Positions 44,459-54,409 of a DNA stretch of 64,000 bases are shown here, piece by piece (position 1 is the stretch's first letter; each line of letters starts with the position of its first letter). The notes beneath the pieces are model-generated. The model had not been told where the DNA came from, did not search any database, and saw only the letters and a program-made list of their open reading frames with translations. The stretch is from positions 171,777-235,776 of the forward strand of contig CALABS010000061.1 of assembly GCA_937887565.1 (NCBI GenBank), in the 5' to 3' direction. Origin of the DNA: an uncultured Rhodospirillaceae bacterium. Lineage in GTDB: Bacteria; Pseudomonadota; Alphaproteobacteria; Rhodospirillales; Magnetospirillaceae. Position numbers and translations under genes: made by a program.

Positions 44459-45445
44459 ATGATCGTCGTCCACCATCTCGACAATTCCCGTTCCCACCGC
44501 GTGCTGTGGCTGCTGGAGGAACTGGGCGAGCCCTATGAGATCCGCCATTATCAGCGCGATCCGCTCACCAAGCGGGCACCCGCCGGGTTGCGCGCCGTCC
44601 ACCCCCTGGGTAAGGCGCCGGTCATCGCCGACGGCGAACGGGTGGTGGCGGAATCGGGCGCCATCGTCGAGTACCTGCTGAACCGCCACCCCGGCACCCC
44701 CTTGCGCCCGCTCGCCGGCACCGAGGAGAGCCTGCGCTTCACCTACTGGCTGCATTACGCGGAGGGATCGCTGATGCCGCTGCTGCAGCGCGCCATCGTC
44801 GAAAAGGCGCAAAAGTCCTTGATCGCACCGGAAATGGCGCTGCACCTGGACTTCCTCGAAAGCGAGCTGGAATACAACAATTGGTTCGCCGGGGATGAGT
44901 TCTCCGCCGCCGACATCCAGATGAGCTTTGCCGTCGAATTGGCCGCCACCTGCACCCCACTCGGCACGCACTATCCCAATCTCGCTGCGTTCCTGCGCCG
45001 CATCCGCGCCCGCCCGGCCTATGCCCGCGCCCGTGCATTTAAGCGCGGCGGCCCGCTGTCCCTAAGCTTCTGTTCCCCCCCGCCGAGGACCATCGCCATG
45101 AACCACCGTAGCCATCTTCGAATTGCCCGCCACGTCCTGCTGGGGCTGGTGATGATCCTCGCCTTCGCCCTGCTGTTCGGCTGGGTGGTGATGCAGGCGT
45201 GGAACGCCGCCCTGCCCGCCCTGCTGAACCTGCCCGCCATCACGTTCTGGCAGGCGGTGGCGGTGCTGGTTCTGGCGCGCATCCTGACTGGACGCTTCAC
45301 CCACGGACACACGGGCCGCGGCCGTTTCCACCGCACCGCCGCCAATGACAGCGCCGCTCTGTATGCGGCGTGGTGGGACGAAGAGGGAGAGGCCGCTTTC
45401 CAGGCCTATGCCGCCCGGCAATTGGACGAGGCGGGCCGGGACTGA
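44459..45445 (+). CDS. Glutathione S-transferase reading through into a small membrane protein
   Basis: The first about 200 residues are a complete GST: thioredoxin-like N-domain (MIVVHHLDNSRSHRVLWLLE, VAESGAIVEYL) and an all-helical C-domain ending near RIRARPAYARARA. A normal GST would stop here, but the frame continues without stop through a C7 run into a 115-residue membrane protein that has its own ribosome site and ATG at 45098. Either the GST stop was lost by an indel, or this is a real fusion, 328 residues in total. ATG 44459 is preferred over 44438 by the conserved start. Confidence 0.75.
   Translation: MIVVHHLDNSRSHRVLWLLEELGEPYEIRHYQRDPLTKRAPAGLRAVHPLGKAPVIADGERVVAESGAIVEYLLNRHPGTPLRPLAGTEESLRFTYWLHYAEGSLMPLLQRAIVEKAQKSLIAPEMALHLDFLESELEYNNWFAGDEFSAADIQMSFAVELAATCTPLGTHYPNLAAFLRRIRARPAYARARAFKRGGPLSLSFCSPPPRTIAMNHRSHLRIARHVLLGLVMILAFALLFGWVVMQAWNAALPALLNLPAITFWQAVAVLVLARILTGRFTHGHTGRGRFHRTAANDSAALYAAWWDEEGEAAFQAYAARQLDEAGRD
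45098..45445 (+). CDS. Small two-helix membrane protein of the ECF sigma operon (internal start)
   Basis: A 115-residue protein with two membrane helices (about 11-34 and 42-61; VLLGLVMILAFALLFGWVVM and ITFWQAVAVLVLARIL) and a charged tail. GAGGA eight bases before ATG 45098 supports separate translation although it is in frame with the GST. It stops four bases before the sigma gene start. Small proteins of this look often neighbour ECF sigma genes, so a role as sensor or anchor for the sigma factor is plausible but inferred. Confidence 0.65.
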   Translation: MNHRSHLRIARHVLLGLVMILAFALLFGWVVMQAWNAALPALLNLPAITFWQAVAVLVLARILTGRFTHGHTGRGRFHRTAANDSAALYAAWWDEEGEAAFQAYAARQLDEAGRD

Positions 45446-45449
45446 GTCC

Positions 45450-45980
45450 GTGGACGCCGATCTTGAGCGCGAGCGACTGCGGCTGGCCGCCGCCCTGGCG
45501 CGCGACCGTCACGGGCTGACCCGCTTCGCCCGCACCCGCGCGCCCCAGGATGCCGATGCCGAGGATGTAGTGTCCGAGGTGGTGCTGCGGCTGTTCGAGA
45601 GGGCCGACTTGCTGGCCCACGTGGAGAACCTGACCGCCTATCTGTTCCACGCCGTGGGCAACGCACTGACCGACCTGTTCCGCCGTCGCCGCGACCACGA
45701 CGAAGTGAGCGAGGACAGCCCCGACCCCGCCGCCGGCCCCGAGGCTGCGCTGGAACAGGCGCAATTGCGCGCCCGCCTGGACGCCGCGCTCGACCGCCTG
45801 TCGCCGCCGGAGCGTGCCGTGTGGGTGGCCGTCGAGGTGGAAGGCTGGACCTACCGCGAACTGGCCGAACACTGGAACCAACCCCTGGGTACCCTGCTGT
45901 CGCGCAAGAACCGCGCGACCCGAACCCTGAAACGCCTGCTGGCCGCCGACGGCCCCGAACAAGGAACCCCGACGCCATGA
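45450..45980 (+). CDS. ECF-type RNA polymerase sigma factor
   Basis: A 176-residue group 4 sigma factor. Region 2 (about 35-80; DAEDVVSEVVLRLFERADLL, YLFHAVGNALTDLFRRRR) and region 4 (about 115-160; LSPPERAVWVAVEVEGWTYRELA) are both present and the linker is acidic. Start is GTG 45450, inferred from the position of region 2 and the preceding gene's stop. No recognisable anti-sigma (zinc, RskA or FecR type) lies beside it; small membrane proteins flank it on both sides. Confidence 0.85.
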   Translation: MDADLERERLRLAAALARDRHGLTRFARTRAPQDADAEDVVSEVVLRLFERADLLAHVENLTAYLFHAVGNALTDLFRRRRDHDEVSEDSPDPAAGPEAALEQAQLRARLDAALDRLSPPERAVWVAVEVEGWTYRELAEHWNQPLGTLLSRKNRATRTLKRLLAADGPEQGTPTP

Positions 45981-46321
45981 TCCGCACCACGCTGATTTTC
46001 ACCGCTCGCCTGTGCGGCATCGCCGCCCTGGCCCTGGGCGCCGCCTTTTGGCAGGGATATGCCGTGCCCCTGCGTGCCCATATGGGAGTCGGCGGGCTGG
46101 TGGTGCTGGCCTTGTGGGGGCTGGCCGTGCTGAGCCGCCACCGGGCCGGAGGCATCGCCCTGACCGCCAGCCTGTGGGGCGCCGCAGTGCCCCTGCTGGG
46201 GATGATGCAGTTGTACCCGCATCTGGACGGCCTGCACTGGCTGCTGCAACTGGCCCACGTCCTCGCCGGACTGGGCGCCATTGTGCTGGCCGAGATATTG
46301 GCCAAGCGAGTACGGGCCTGA
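45977..46321 (+). CDS. Small four-helix membrane protein
   Basis: A 114-residue hydrophobic protein with about four membrane helices (IFTARLCGIAALALGAAFW; MGVGGLVVLALWGLAVL; IALTASLWGAAVPLLGMM; LLQLAHVLAGLGAIVLAEIL) and few charges. The ATG overlaps the sigma factor stop (ATGA), so it is coupled. Family unknown. A His-Met content (HM, MMQLYPHLDGLH) could bind a metal or haem, speculative. Confidence 0.65.
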   Translation: MIRTTLIFTARLCGIAALALGAAFWQGYAVPLRAHMGVGGLVVLALWGLAVLSRHRAGGIALTASLWGAAVPLLGMMQLYPHLDGLHWLLQLAHVLAGLGAIVLAEILAKRVRA

Positions 46322-46396
46322 CGCTCGGCCGCTCGCTCAATGTTTGTCTTATGAATTTCCGTGCCGACAGGCGACAAAGGAACCGCTGGGAGAGGG

Positions 46397-46540
46397 TGGC
46401 AGGCCGCCCGCGCCGAACGGTCGCGGCCGTTAGTCGACGACCTGGCCCCGTGGCTGCATCACAAGCGCGCCGGGCTGTCGGGCAGGTCGGATACCGCCAA
46501 GGCCATGGACTGCCTGCTGAAACGTTGGCCGGCCTTCACC
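46397..46540 (+). pseudogene. IS66-type transposase fragment
   Basis: About 48 codons match the IS66 TnpC C-terminal region before the catalytic Glu: RSRPLVDDLAPWLHHKRAGL followed by GRSDTAKAMDCLLKRWPAFT. The reading frame then leaves the family, and no other part of an IS66 element (TnpA, TnpB, ends) is nearby. A dead scrap within the 364-base gap between the ECF operon and tetR. Confidence 0.75.
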
Positions 46541-46644
46541 ATCCGCCTGCGCATCGGCGCCATCGTCAAACGCCGCCGCGCCGGAAAGGCCGCCTACGCC
46601 AAACGCAAGGGTTGATTGCCACGGCCTTCACCGGACGGATACAC

Positions 46645-46664
46645 ACTTTCAGCCGGGTGAAAGT
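46645..46664. terminator. Hairpin after the TetR gene
   Basis: ACTTTCA (46645-46651) and TGAAAGT (46658-46664) are perfectly complementary with a GCCGGG loop, 21 bases beyond the tetR stop. No U-run follows, so it may be a weak terminator or a protein site. Confidence 0.35.
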
Positions 46665-46685
46665 TCCAGGGCAGGTCAACCGCCG

Positions 46686-47369
46686 TCAATCAGGCCTTTG
46701 GCGATTGATCTCGGCCGCGATGGCCGCCAACCCACCAGCGATGAAGCTCTGGAAATGGCGGATGCCGGTGTTCACGTCGGAAAAGCCCTTGGTCGGTCCG
46801 TCGTCGGACAGTTTCTGGGTGCTTCCGACCAGGAGCAGGATGAACGGAGCGATGATGCTGACGCCGCACCGGGCGACGGCAGGGTGATCCGGCGGGATGC
46901 CGAGGATCTCGCCGATGAGCGCGGCGGCCAGTTGCTTCTTGGGAAGAACTTCCTTCGCCAGCAGACTGGGGAAGGCCGGAGAGGGCGTCAGAATTTCCCG
47001 GCCCAGGACGCGCAGCGGCCACGTCGACGAGGCGGGATCCAACACCGCGCGCACCATGCCCTCGACGAGGATGTCCAGCTTTTCCCTCGGCTCCCCCGGC
47101 GCCTCGGACACCTGCTTCAGGAATTCGTAGGCGATCAGGCGGTGGCGAGCCTCGATGAGGACTTCCGCATACAGCCCGTCGATGCCGCCGAAATAGTAGT
47201 TCACCGCCGCCGAGTTGGTTCCGGCGCGTTCGGCGATCTCCTTGCCCGTGGTTCGCCCGAAGCCCTTTTCGGCGAAGACTTCTCCGGCAGCTTCCAGGAC
47301 CTGCTGCCTGGTCGCCGCGCCGTCATCCCGGCGTCTCGAAAATGCGGAGGGCCGCTTCTCTCGTTCCAT
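46686..47369 (-). CDS. TetR-family repressor with CerR-like C-terminal domain
   Basis: A 227-residue regulator. The TetR DNA-binding region is residues about 14-65 (RQQVLEAAGEVFAEKGFGRT, NSAAVNYYFGGIDGLYAEVL); the C-terminal ligand domain resembles DUF1956/CerR. Start ATG 47369, alternatively ATG 47381. Divergent from lpxR, with a 6-6-6 inverted repeat just upstream of its start; it probably regulates itself and lpxR. Confidence 0.87.
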   Translation of the reverse strand: MEREKRPSAFSRRRDDGAATRQQVLEAAGEVFAEKGFGRTTGKEIAERAGTNSAAVNYYFGGIDGLYAEVLIEARHRLIAYEFLKQVSEAPGEPREKLDILVEGMVRAVLDPASSTWPLRVLGREILTPSPAFPSLLAKEVLPKKQLAAALIGEILGIPPDHPAVARCGVSIIAPFILLLVGSTQKLSDDGPTKGFSDVNTGIRHFQSFIAGGLAAIAAEINRQRPD

Positions 47370-47407
47370 GCCAGGGAGCATAGTGCCAAACCCCCGCCTC
47401 GCAACGC

Positions 47408-47425
47408 AAATTCGTATTTGAATTT
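47408..47425. promoter_or_regulatory. Candidate TetR operator
   Basis: AAATTC (47408-47413) and GAATTT (47420-47425) form a perfect inverted repeat around GTATTT, inside an AT-rich patch 39 bases ahead of the tetR start. The shape and place suit an autoregulatory operator. The rest of the 278-base gap to lpxR has normal composition and no further clear signal. Confidence 0.45.
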
Positions 47426-47647
47426 TGATTTGTTGCCCTCTCGAATTGGTGCCATGCTCCCCCCGTGAACGACGGCCCGAAGATCCGGACGGGAGGTGAT
47501 GGTGACGATCCTGACGCGAGTGCCAGGCGAACCCTGTCCGGCTTCGGAAGCTGCGGTCGAACCGGCGCACGGACGGACTTAAGGGATGGAACAGGCCAAG
47601 CACATCACGTCTCCCGAGACCTCGGCGGCGCCTGCCCCGGTGAAACC

Positions 47648-48637
47648 ATGAAGCCCGGCATCGCGCTGGTCATCGCATTGGCGGTCTTTGCCGGGCCGTC
47701 GGCGACGGCTCTTGCCGGCGAGGAAGAGCGCGGCACCTTCAGCGTCCTGCTTGAGAATGACCTCTTCTATGGGTTGGACCGCGATTACACCAACGGCGTC
47801 CAGGCCTCGTGGACGTCCGCGCCGGACCACGCTCCCGCCTGGGCCTTGCATGCCGCGCGGACGCTCCCCCTCTTCCCGGAGGGCGGACAGGTGCGCGCGA
47901 CCTACGCGCTCGGCCAGAACATGTACACGCCAAGCGACATCGCCCTCGAGAATCCGCCGCTGAATGATCGCCCCTATGCCGGCTGGCTTTACGGGTCCAT
48001 CGGCCTGATCGCGCAAACGGACAGCCGGCTCGATCAGCTCAATCTCCAGCTGGGTTTGGTGGGGCCCGCCGCGCTCGCCGGGGAAACCCAGACGTTGGTG
48101 CATGAGATCGTCGGTGCCGGAAAGCCGCGGGGATGGGACACCCAGTTGGGCAACGAACCCGGCCTGGTCCTGACCTATCAGCGGAGTTGGCGCGCCCTGG
48201 TCTCTGGCTCGACCTACGGGGTCGGCTTCGACGTCACGCCCCATTCCGGCGGGGCTCTCGGCAACGTCTTCACCTATGCGAACGCGGGCGCCACCCTGCG
48301 ACTTGGCTGGAACCTGCCGAACGACTACGGGCCGCCGCGCATCCAGCCCAGCCTGCCTGGAAGCGGCTATTTCGAGCCGCAGGACCGGCCCAGCGTCTAT
48401 CTCTTCGCCGGCCTCGACGGCCGTGCCGTGGCCCGCAACATCTTTCTCGACGGCAATACCTGGAGCGACAGCCGCAGCGTCGACAAGGTGCCCTTGGTCG
48501 GTGATGCCCAAGTGGGCGTCGCCCTCACCCTGGGCTCGACGCGCCTTGCCTACACCCATGTCTTCCGGTCCCGCGAGTATGACGGCCAAAAGGATGCCGA
48601 CGAGTTCGGCGCTGTCAGCCTTTCCTTCCAGTTCTGA
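47648..48637 (+). CDS. LpxR-like lipid A 3'-O-deacylase
   Basis: A 329-residue outer-membrane beta-barrel of the LpxR/DUF2219 family, which removes the 3'-acyloxyacyl group from lipid A. Signal peptide about 1-23; then LLENDLF with the Asn37-Asp38 pair, DRDYTNGVQASW, NDRPYAGWLYGS and QTLVHEIVGAGKPRGW with the catalytic His. It ends in Phe (SLSFQF), the outer-membrane assembly signal. ATG 47648 begins the signal peptide. Divergent from a TetR repressor. Confidence 0.88.
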   Translation: MKPGIALVIALAVFAGPSATALAGEEERGTFSVLLENDLFYGLDRDYTNGVQASWTSAPDHAPAWALHAARTLPLFPEGGQVRATYALGQNMYTPSDIALENPPLNDRPYAGWLYGSIGLIAQTDSRLDQLNLQLGLVGPAALAGETQTLVHEIVGAGKPRGWDTQLGNEPGLVLTYQRSWRALVSGSTYGVGFDVTPHSGGALGNVFTYANAGATLRLGWNLPNDYGPPRIQPSLPGSGYFEPQDRPSVYLFAGLDGRAVARNIFLDGNTWSDSRSVDKVPLVGDAQVGVALTLGSTRLAYTHVFRSREYDGQKDADEFGAVSLSFQF

Positions 48638-48764
48638 CGACGACCAACCGGCCGCGACCTCTCCCCTTGCGAGCCAGGCGGAACGAGCGGCCGTCAAATG
48701 ACGATATGAAAACGCCAGACCGCACCACCACACCGTCCTGGCGAGCGTGAGCGCGGAAGCGGTG

Positions 48765-48778
48765 GGCGGGCGCCCGCC
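48765..48778. terminator. Perfect 14-base palindrome between convergent lpxR and ABC-F genes
   Basis: GGCGGGC directly followed by GCCCGCC in the 169-base convergent gap. As RNA the stem has no loop, so termination is uncertain; it could also be a protein site. Confidence 0.3.
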
Positions 48779-48806
48779 ACGAATGTCACGCCAGACGGCA
48801 GCGCCC

Positions 48807-50426
48807 TCACCCCCGCAGCCCGGGGGCCTCGTGGCCGGTGCTTGCCACGTATTCGGTGTAACCGCCGCTGTATTGGTGCAGCCCTTCCGGCGTCAGTTCC
48901 AGCACCCGGTTGGACAGCGCGGCCAGGAAGTGGCGGTCGTGCGACACGAACAGCATGGTACCCTCGTACGAGGCCAGGGCCTTGATCAGCATTTCCTTGG
49001 TGTCGAGGTCCAGGTGGTTGGTCGGCTCGTCCAGCACCAGGAAATTGGGCGGATTGAACAGCATGATCGCCATCACCAGCCGCGCCTTCTCGCCCCCCGA
49101 CAGCACGCGGCATTTCTTTTCCACGTCGTCGCCTGAAAATCCGAAACATCCGGCCAGCGCCCGCAACGATCCCTGATTGGCCTGGGGAAAGGCGCTTTCC
49201 AGCGACTCGAAAATGCTGGCGCCGCCGTCCAGCACCTCCATGGCGTGCTGCGAGAAATATCCCATCCGGACGCTGGCCCCGACGGCGACGGTCCCCTGGT
49301 CGGGGTCGGTGGCGCCGGCGACCAGTTTCAGCAGCGTCGTCTTGCCGGCGCCGTTGACCCCCATCACGCACCAGCGTTCCTTGCGGCGGATGATCAGGTC
49401 GAGCCCCCGGTGGATGGTGCGGCTGCCATAGGCCTTGTGGACGTTCCTCAACACCGCCACGTCCTCGCCCGAGCGCGGAGCCGGCGGGAAGTCGAACATG
49501 ACCGTCTGGCGGCGCCTGGGCGGCTCGAAGCGTTCGATCTTGTCCAGCTTCTTCACCCGGCTTTGCACCTGGGCCGCGTGCGACGCGCGGGCCTTGAAGC
49601 GTTCGATGAACTTGATCTCCTTGGCCAGCATGGCCTGCTGGCGCTCGAACTGCGCCTGCTGCTGCTTCTCGTTGAGCGCGCGCTGGCGCTCGTAGAACTC
49701 GTAGTCGCCGGAATAGCTGTTCAGCGATCCGCCGTCGATCTCGATGATCTTGGTGACGATGCGGTTCATGAACTCGCGGTCGTGCGACGTCATCATCAGG
49801 GCGCCGTCGTAGCCCTTGAGGAATTCCTCCAGCCAGATCAGGCTTTCGATGTCCAGGTGGTTGCTGGGTTCGTCCAGCAGCATGGCGTCGGGCCGCATGA
49901 GCAGGATGCGGGCCAGGGCGACGCGCATCTTCCAGCCGCCCGACAGGCCGCCCACGTCGGCGTCCATCATCTCCTGGCTGAAGCTGAGCCCGGCCAGCAC
50001 TTCCCGCGCCCGACCCTCCAGCTCGTAGCCGCCCAGCTCCTCGAAGCGGGCCTGCGCCTCGCCGTAGCGCTCGACGACCGCGTCCATGTCGTCGCGGTCG
50101 GGATCGGCCATGGCCGCCTCCAGCTCGGCCATCTCGGCGGCCACGGCGCTGACCGGGCCGGCGCCGTCCATCACTTCCGCCACCGCGCTGCGGCCGGACA
50201 TCTCGCCCACGTCCTGGTTGAAATAGCCGATCGAGACCTGCTTCTCGATGGAAACCTGGCCGTCATCCGGCGCTTCCTCGCCGGTGATCATCCGGAACAG
50301 CGTCGTCTTGCCGGCGCCGTTGGGGCCGACCAGGCCGACCTTCTCGCCCTGGTTCAACGCCGCCGACGCCTCGAAGAAGAGAATCCGGTGACTGTTCTGT
50401 TTGCTGACGTTCTCGAAGCGGATCAT
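48807..50426 (-). CDS. ABC-F family ATPase (ribosome-associated)
   Basis: A 539-residue soluble protein with two ABC ATPase domains and no membrane part: Walker A GPNGAGKTT (about 34-42) and GVNGAGKTT, signatures LSGGWKMRVALARIL and LSGGEKARLVMAIML, and Walker B LLDEPSNHLD / VLDEPTNHLD. The linker between domains (about 245-305) is charged and coiled, as in translation factors EttA, Uup and YbiT. Likely modulates stalled ribosomes; exact subtype not assigned. Confidence 0.93.
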   Translation of the reverse strand: MIRFENVSKQNSHRILFFEASAALNQGEKVGLVGPNGAGKTTLFRMITGEEAPDDGQVSIEKQVSIGYFNQDVGEMSGRSAVAEVMDGAGPVSAVAAEMAELEAAMADPDRDDMDAVVERYGEAQARFEELGGYELEGRAREVLAGLSFSQEMMDADVGGLSGGWKMRVALARILLMRPDAMLLDEPSNHLDIESLIWLEEFLKGYDGALMMTSHDREFMNRIVTKIIEIDGGSLNSYSGDYEFYERQRALNEKQQQAQFERQQAMLAKEIKFIERFKARASHAAQVQSRVKKLDKIERFEPPRRRQTVMFDFPPAPRSGEDVAVLRNVHKAYGSRTIHRGLDLIIRRKERWCVMGVNGAGKTTLLKLVAGATDPDQGTVAVGASVRMGYFSQHAMEVLDGGASIFESLESAFPQANQGSLRALAGCFGFSGDDVEKKCRVLSGGEKARLVMAIMLFNPPNFLVLDEPTNHLDLDTKEMLIKALASYEGTMLFVSHDRHFLAALSNRVLELTPEGLHQYSGGYTEYVASTGHEAPGLRG

Positions 50427-50525
50427 GCGCGGCGTAAGTCCCGGTGGCGTGGTGGGGGCTCCTTATGCCACAGGACAGGCGGCGGCACAGAGGTGAATCG
50501 CCCGCACCGCCGCCGAGAGGGGGCC

Positions 50526-51068
50526 TTACACTCCGGCGGGGAGCTTGGATCGCATCGCGGCCCGCCGGTCGAAACGCCGCCCGTCGGCGATGAACGTCCC
50601 GTCGCCGACGGCGTGGATCAGGCGCCTCTCCTCGCGGGCCGGCTCCACATGGGCGGCGATGCCGTCGAGCACGATGATGCCGTGGGCCTCGACGATGTCG
50701 GCGACGCGGCACTCGATATTGGCGAGACAGTCGGCGACGAGCGGCGCCCGGACGTGGCGGGCCTTGACCCGGGTCAGGCCAAATTTCGCGAACTTGTCCA
50801 CGTCCTTGCCGCTGCACGTCCCCACCCCGACGACGGTGTCGAGGAGGTCCACCGCCGGGATCGCAATCACACATTCCCTTGTCCGCGTCAGCGCGGCGTA
50901 GGAGTGGTTCCACGGCCCGGTGGTGATGGCGAACCGCGCGGCGAAGTCCAGGACCATCGTCCACGAGATGGTCATCACGTTGTCCTGGCGGCCGTCGCTG
51001 GTGGTCACCAGGACGACCGGCCCGGGCTCGATCAGGGTGAACGCCTTGCCGATGGGCAGATCTTCCAT
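50526..51068 (-). CDS. Flavin reductase-like FMN-binding protein
   Basis: A 180-residue member of the flavin reductase-like split-barrel family: PVVLVTTSDGRQDNVMTISW, AITTGPWNHSYAALTRTREC and VVGVGTCSGKDVDKF are typical FMN-binding segments. A very strong AGGAGG precedes ATG 51068, so the upstream in-frame ATG is rejected. It is 94 bases after nasS on the same strand and may or may not belong to the nitrate operon. A reductant-supply role is possible. Confidence 0.82.
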   Translation of the reverse strand: MEDLPIGKAFTLIEPGPVVLVTTSDGRQDNVMTISWTMVLDFAARFAITTGPWNHSYAALTRTRECVIAIPAVDLLDTVVGVGTCSGKDVDKFAKFGLTRVKARHVRAPLVADCLANIECRVADIVEAHGIIVLDGIAAHVEPAREERRLIHAVGDGTFIADGRRFDRRAAMRSKLPAGV

Positions 51069-51162
51069 TCCCGCCTCCTTGCTGAACGCGATCGCCGCGA
51101 CCCTCGCCACCACAATGGCATGCGCCCCCAGGGGCTTGGACAGCCCCATGGCGGAAGCGGGC

Positions 51163-52134
51163 CTATGCGTGGACGGAATAGCCGAACAGCGCCGCCATCC
51201 GCTCCGCGTTCAGCGACGGCCCAGCCTGTCCCCACCGGCGCATCTGGCCGGCCAGCCACCGGCACTGGGCGGATGTCAGCGGGTCGCATCCCGGCGAACA
51301 GCGCGAGACCGGGTGGGCGATGATCTCGGGAGCCAGGCCGACGAATTCGGGCCGCGCCAGCATGCCCACCAGGTCCGCCGGATGGCCGGCCGCCCAGGCG
51401 GAGGCATCGGCCAGGGCGTCGCCGAGCCGGGCCAGGATGCCGGGATGGGCCTCGGCCCAGCGGCGGGTCAGGCCCAGCACCTTCTCGGGCGCGCCGGGGG
51501 CGACGTCGTCCTTGGTGGCGACCGTCCGCCCCAATCCCTCGGCCTCGGCCAGGGCGTTCCACGGCTCGCCGACGCAAAAGCCGTCGACCAGGCCGTTGGC
51601 CAGGTTCTCGACCATGCGCGGCGGGGGAATGACCAGCAAATCGACCGCCTCCGGGTCCACGCCGCCCTCGGCCAGCCAGCTGCGCAACTCGTATTCGTGG
51701 CAGGAGAACGGGTGGACCGAGGCCAGCCGCAGGCGCGGCCGGCCGGCCACCCGCCGCGCCGCCGCGACCTTGCCCAGGGCGCGGGCACGCAGGGCGGCCG
51801 GCCCGGTCGTGGCGCCGGGATCGGCCTCGGCCATCGCCCGGTGCAGCGCCGCCGAGACGGTGATGGCGTTGCCGCCGCCGCCCAGCCCCCACGGCGCCAC
51901 CATGGGAACGGCGGGCTGGCCGCCGAGCCCCAGCGTCATCGCCACCGGCATGGGCGCCAGCATATGGGCGGCATCCAGCACGCCGAAGGCGACCTTGTCG
52001 CGGATGGCCGCCCACGACGGCTCGCGGCTGAGCACCATCCGGATGCCGTGCCGCTCGGCGAAGCCCATCTCGCCGGCGGCGACGATGACCGCGCAGTCGA
52101 CCAGGGGAATGAACCCGATCCGGACCTCGTCCAT
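51163..52134 (-). CDS. nasS: Nitrate/nitrite sensor NasS
   Basis: A 323-residue protein of the NrtA/SsuA-like binding fold but without signal peptide, as expected for cytoplasmic NasS. In family studies NasS holds NasT inactive until nitrate or nitrite binds. Shared segments with the NrtA of this locus are HEYELRSWLAEGG, VGEPWNALAEAEG and MRRWGQ. Located three bases after nasT, last of the nrtA-nrtB-nrtCD-nasT-nasS operon. Confidence 0.9.
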   Translation of the reverse strand: MDEVRIGFIPLVDCAVIVAAGEMGFAERHGIRMVLSREPSWAAIRDKVAFGVLDAAHMLAPMPVAMTLGLGGQPAVPMVAPWGLGGGGNAITVSAALHRAMAEADPGATTGPAALRARALGKVAAARRVAGRPRLRLASVHPFSCHEYELRSWLAEGGVDPEAVDLLVIPPPRMVENLANGLVDGFCVGEPWNALAEAEGLGRTVATKDDVAPGAPEKVLGLTRRWAEAHPGILARLGDALADASAWAAGHPADLVGMLARPEFVGLAPEIIAHPVSRCSPGCDPLTSAQCRWLAGQMRRWGQAGPSLNAERMAALFGYSVHA

Positions 52135-52137
52135 GAC

Positions 52138-52731
52138 CTACAACTCCATCTCGAAGGCGGTGATGACGCTCTGGGCGATCTCCACCATCCTGCGGTTCTG
52201 GCGCATGGCCGCCTGCCTCAGCGCCGCATGGGCCTCGTTCTCGGCCATGCCCTTCTTCTGCATCAAGAGCCCCTTGGCCTTCTCGACCACCTTGCGTTCG
52301 GCCAGCTGGCTGACCGCCTCGTCGCGTTCGCGCCGCAGCTTGTCGAAGGCGGCGAAGCGCCCCACCGCCATCTCGACGATGGGCCGCACCCGCTCCTTCC
52401 TGAGCCCGTCCACCACATAGGCCGACACCCCGGCCTCGATGGCGGCGGCGATGGCGGCGCTGTCGCTCTGGTCCACGAACATGGCGATGGGGCGCCGGAC
52501 CTCGCGGCTGACCTGGAACATGCTTTCCAGGGTATCGCGGTCGGGATTGGCGAGGTCGATGATGACCACGTCGGGGGCCAGGGCCTGGACCCGCTGGGTC
52601 AGATTGGCCATGGAGCGGATGGTCATGACGCGGGCATAGCCGGCCTCGACCAGTCCCTGCTCCAGCACCGCCGCGCGATCGGCGTTGTCGTCGATCACCA
52701 GGATGTTGAGGTCCAGCCCCCCCGCCCCCAT
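52138..52731 (-). CDS. nasT: NasT, ANTAR-domain antiterminator
   Basis: A 197-residue regulator with a receiver domain (about 8-125; ILVIDDNADRAAVLEQGL, VVIIDLANPDRDTLE) and a C-terminal ANTAR RNA-binding domain (about 135-190; ERKVVEKAKGLLMQKKGM, ALRQAAMRQNRRMVEIAQ). ANTAR domains bind paired hexaloop hairpins in mRNA leaders and prevent terminator formation; two such leaders exist upstream of nrtA and nirB in this window. Start ATG directly follows the nrtCD stop. Confidence 0.93.
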   Translation of the reverse strand: MGAGGLDLNILVIDDNADRAAVLEQGLVEAGYARVMTIRSMANLTQRVQALAPDVVIIDLANPDRDTLESMFQVSREVRRPIAMFVDQSDSAAIAAAIEAGVSAYVVDGLRKERVRPIVEMAVGRFAAFDKLRRERDEAVSQLAERKVVEKAKGLLMQKKGMAENEAHAALRQAAMRQNRRMVEIAQSVITAFEMEL

Positions 52732-54399
<1,668 letters not shown>

Positions 54400-54409
54400 G
54401 GCGTCTCTC

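Noticed and set aside
43948..44538. Short frames in the gap after tRNA-Thr
   Set aside because: Arg/Pro-rich, no ribosome sites and no recognisable similarity; treated as noncoding.
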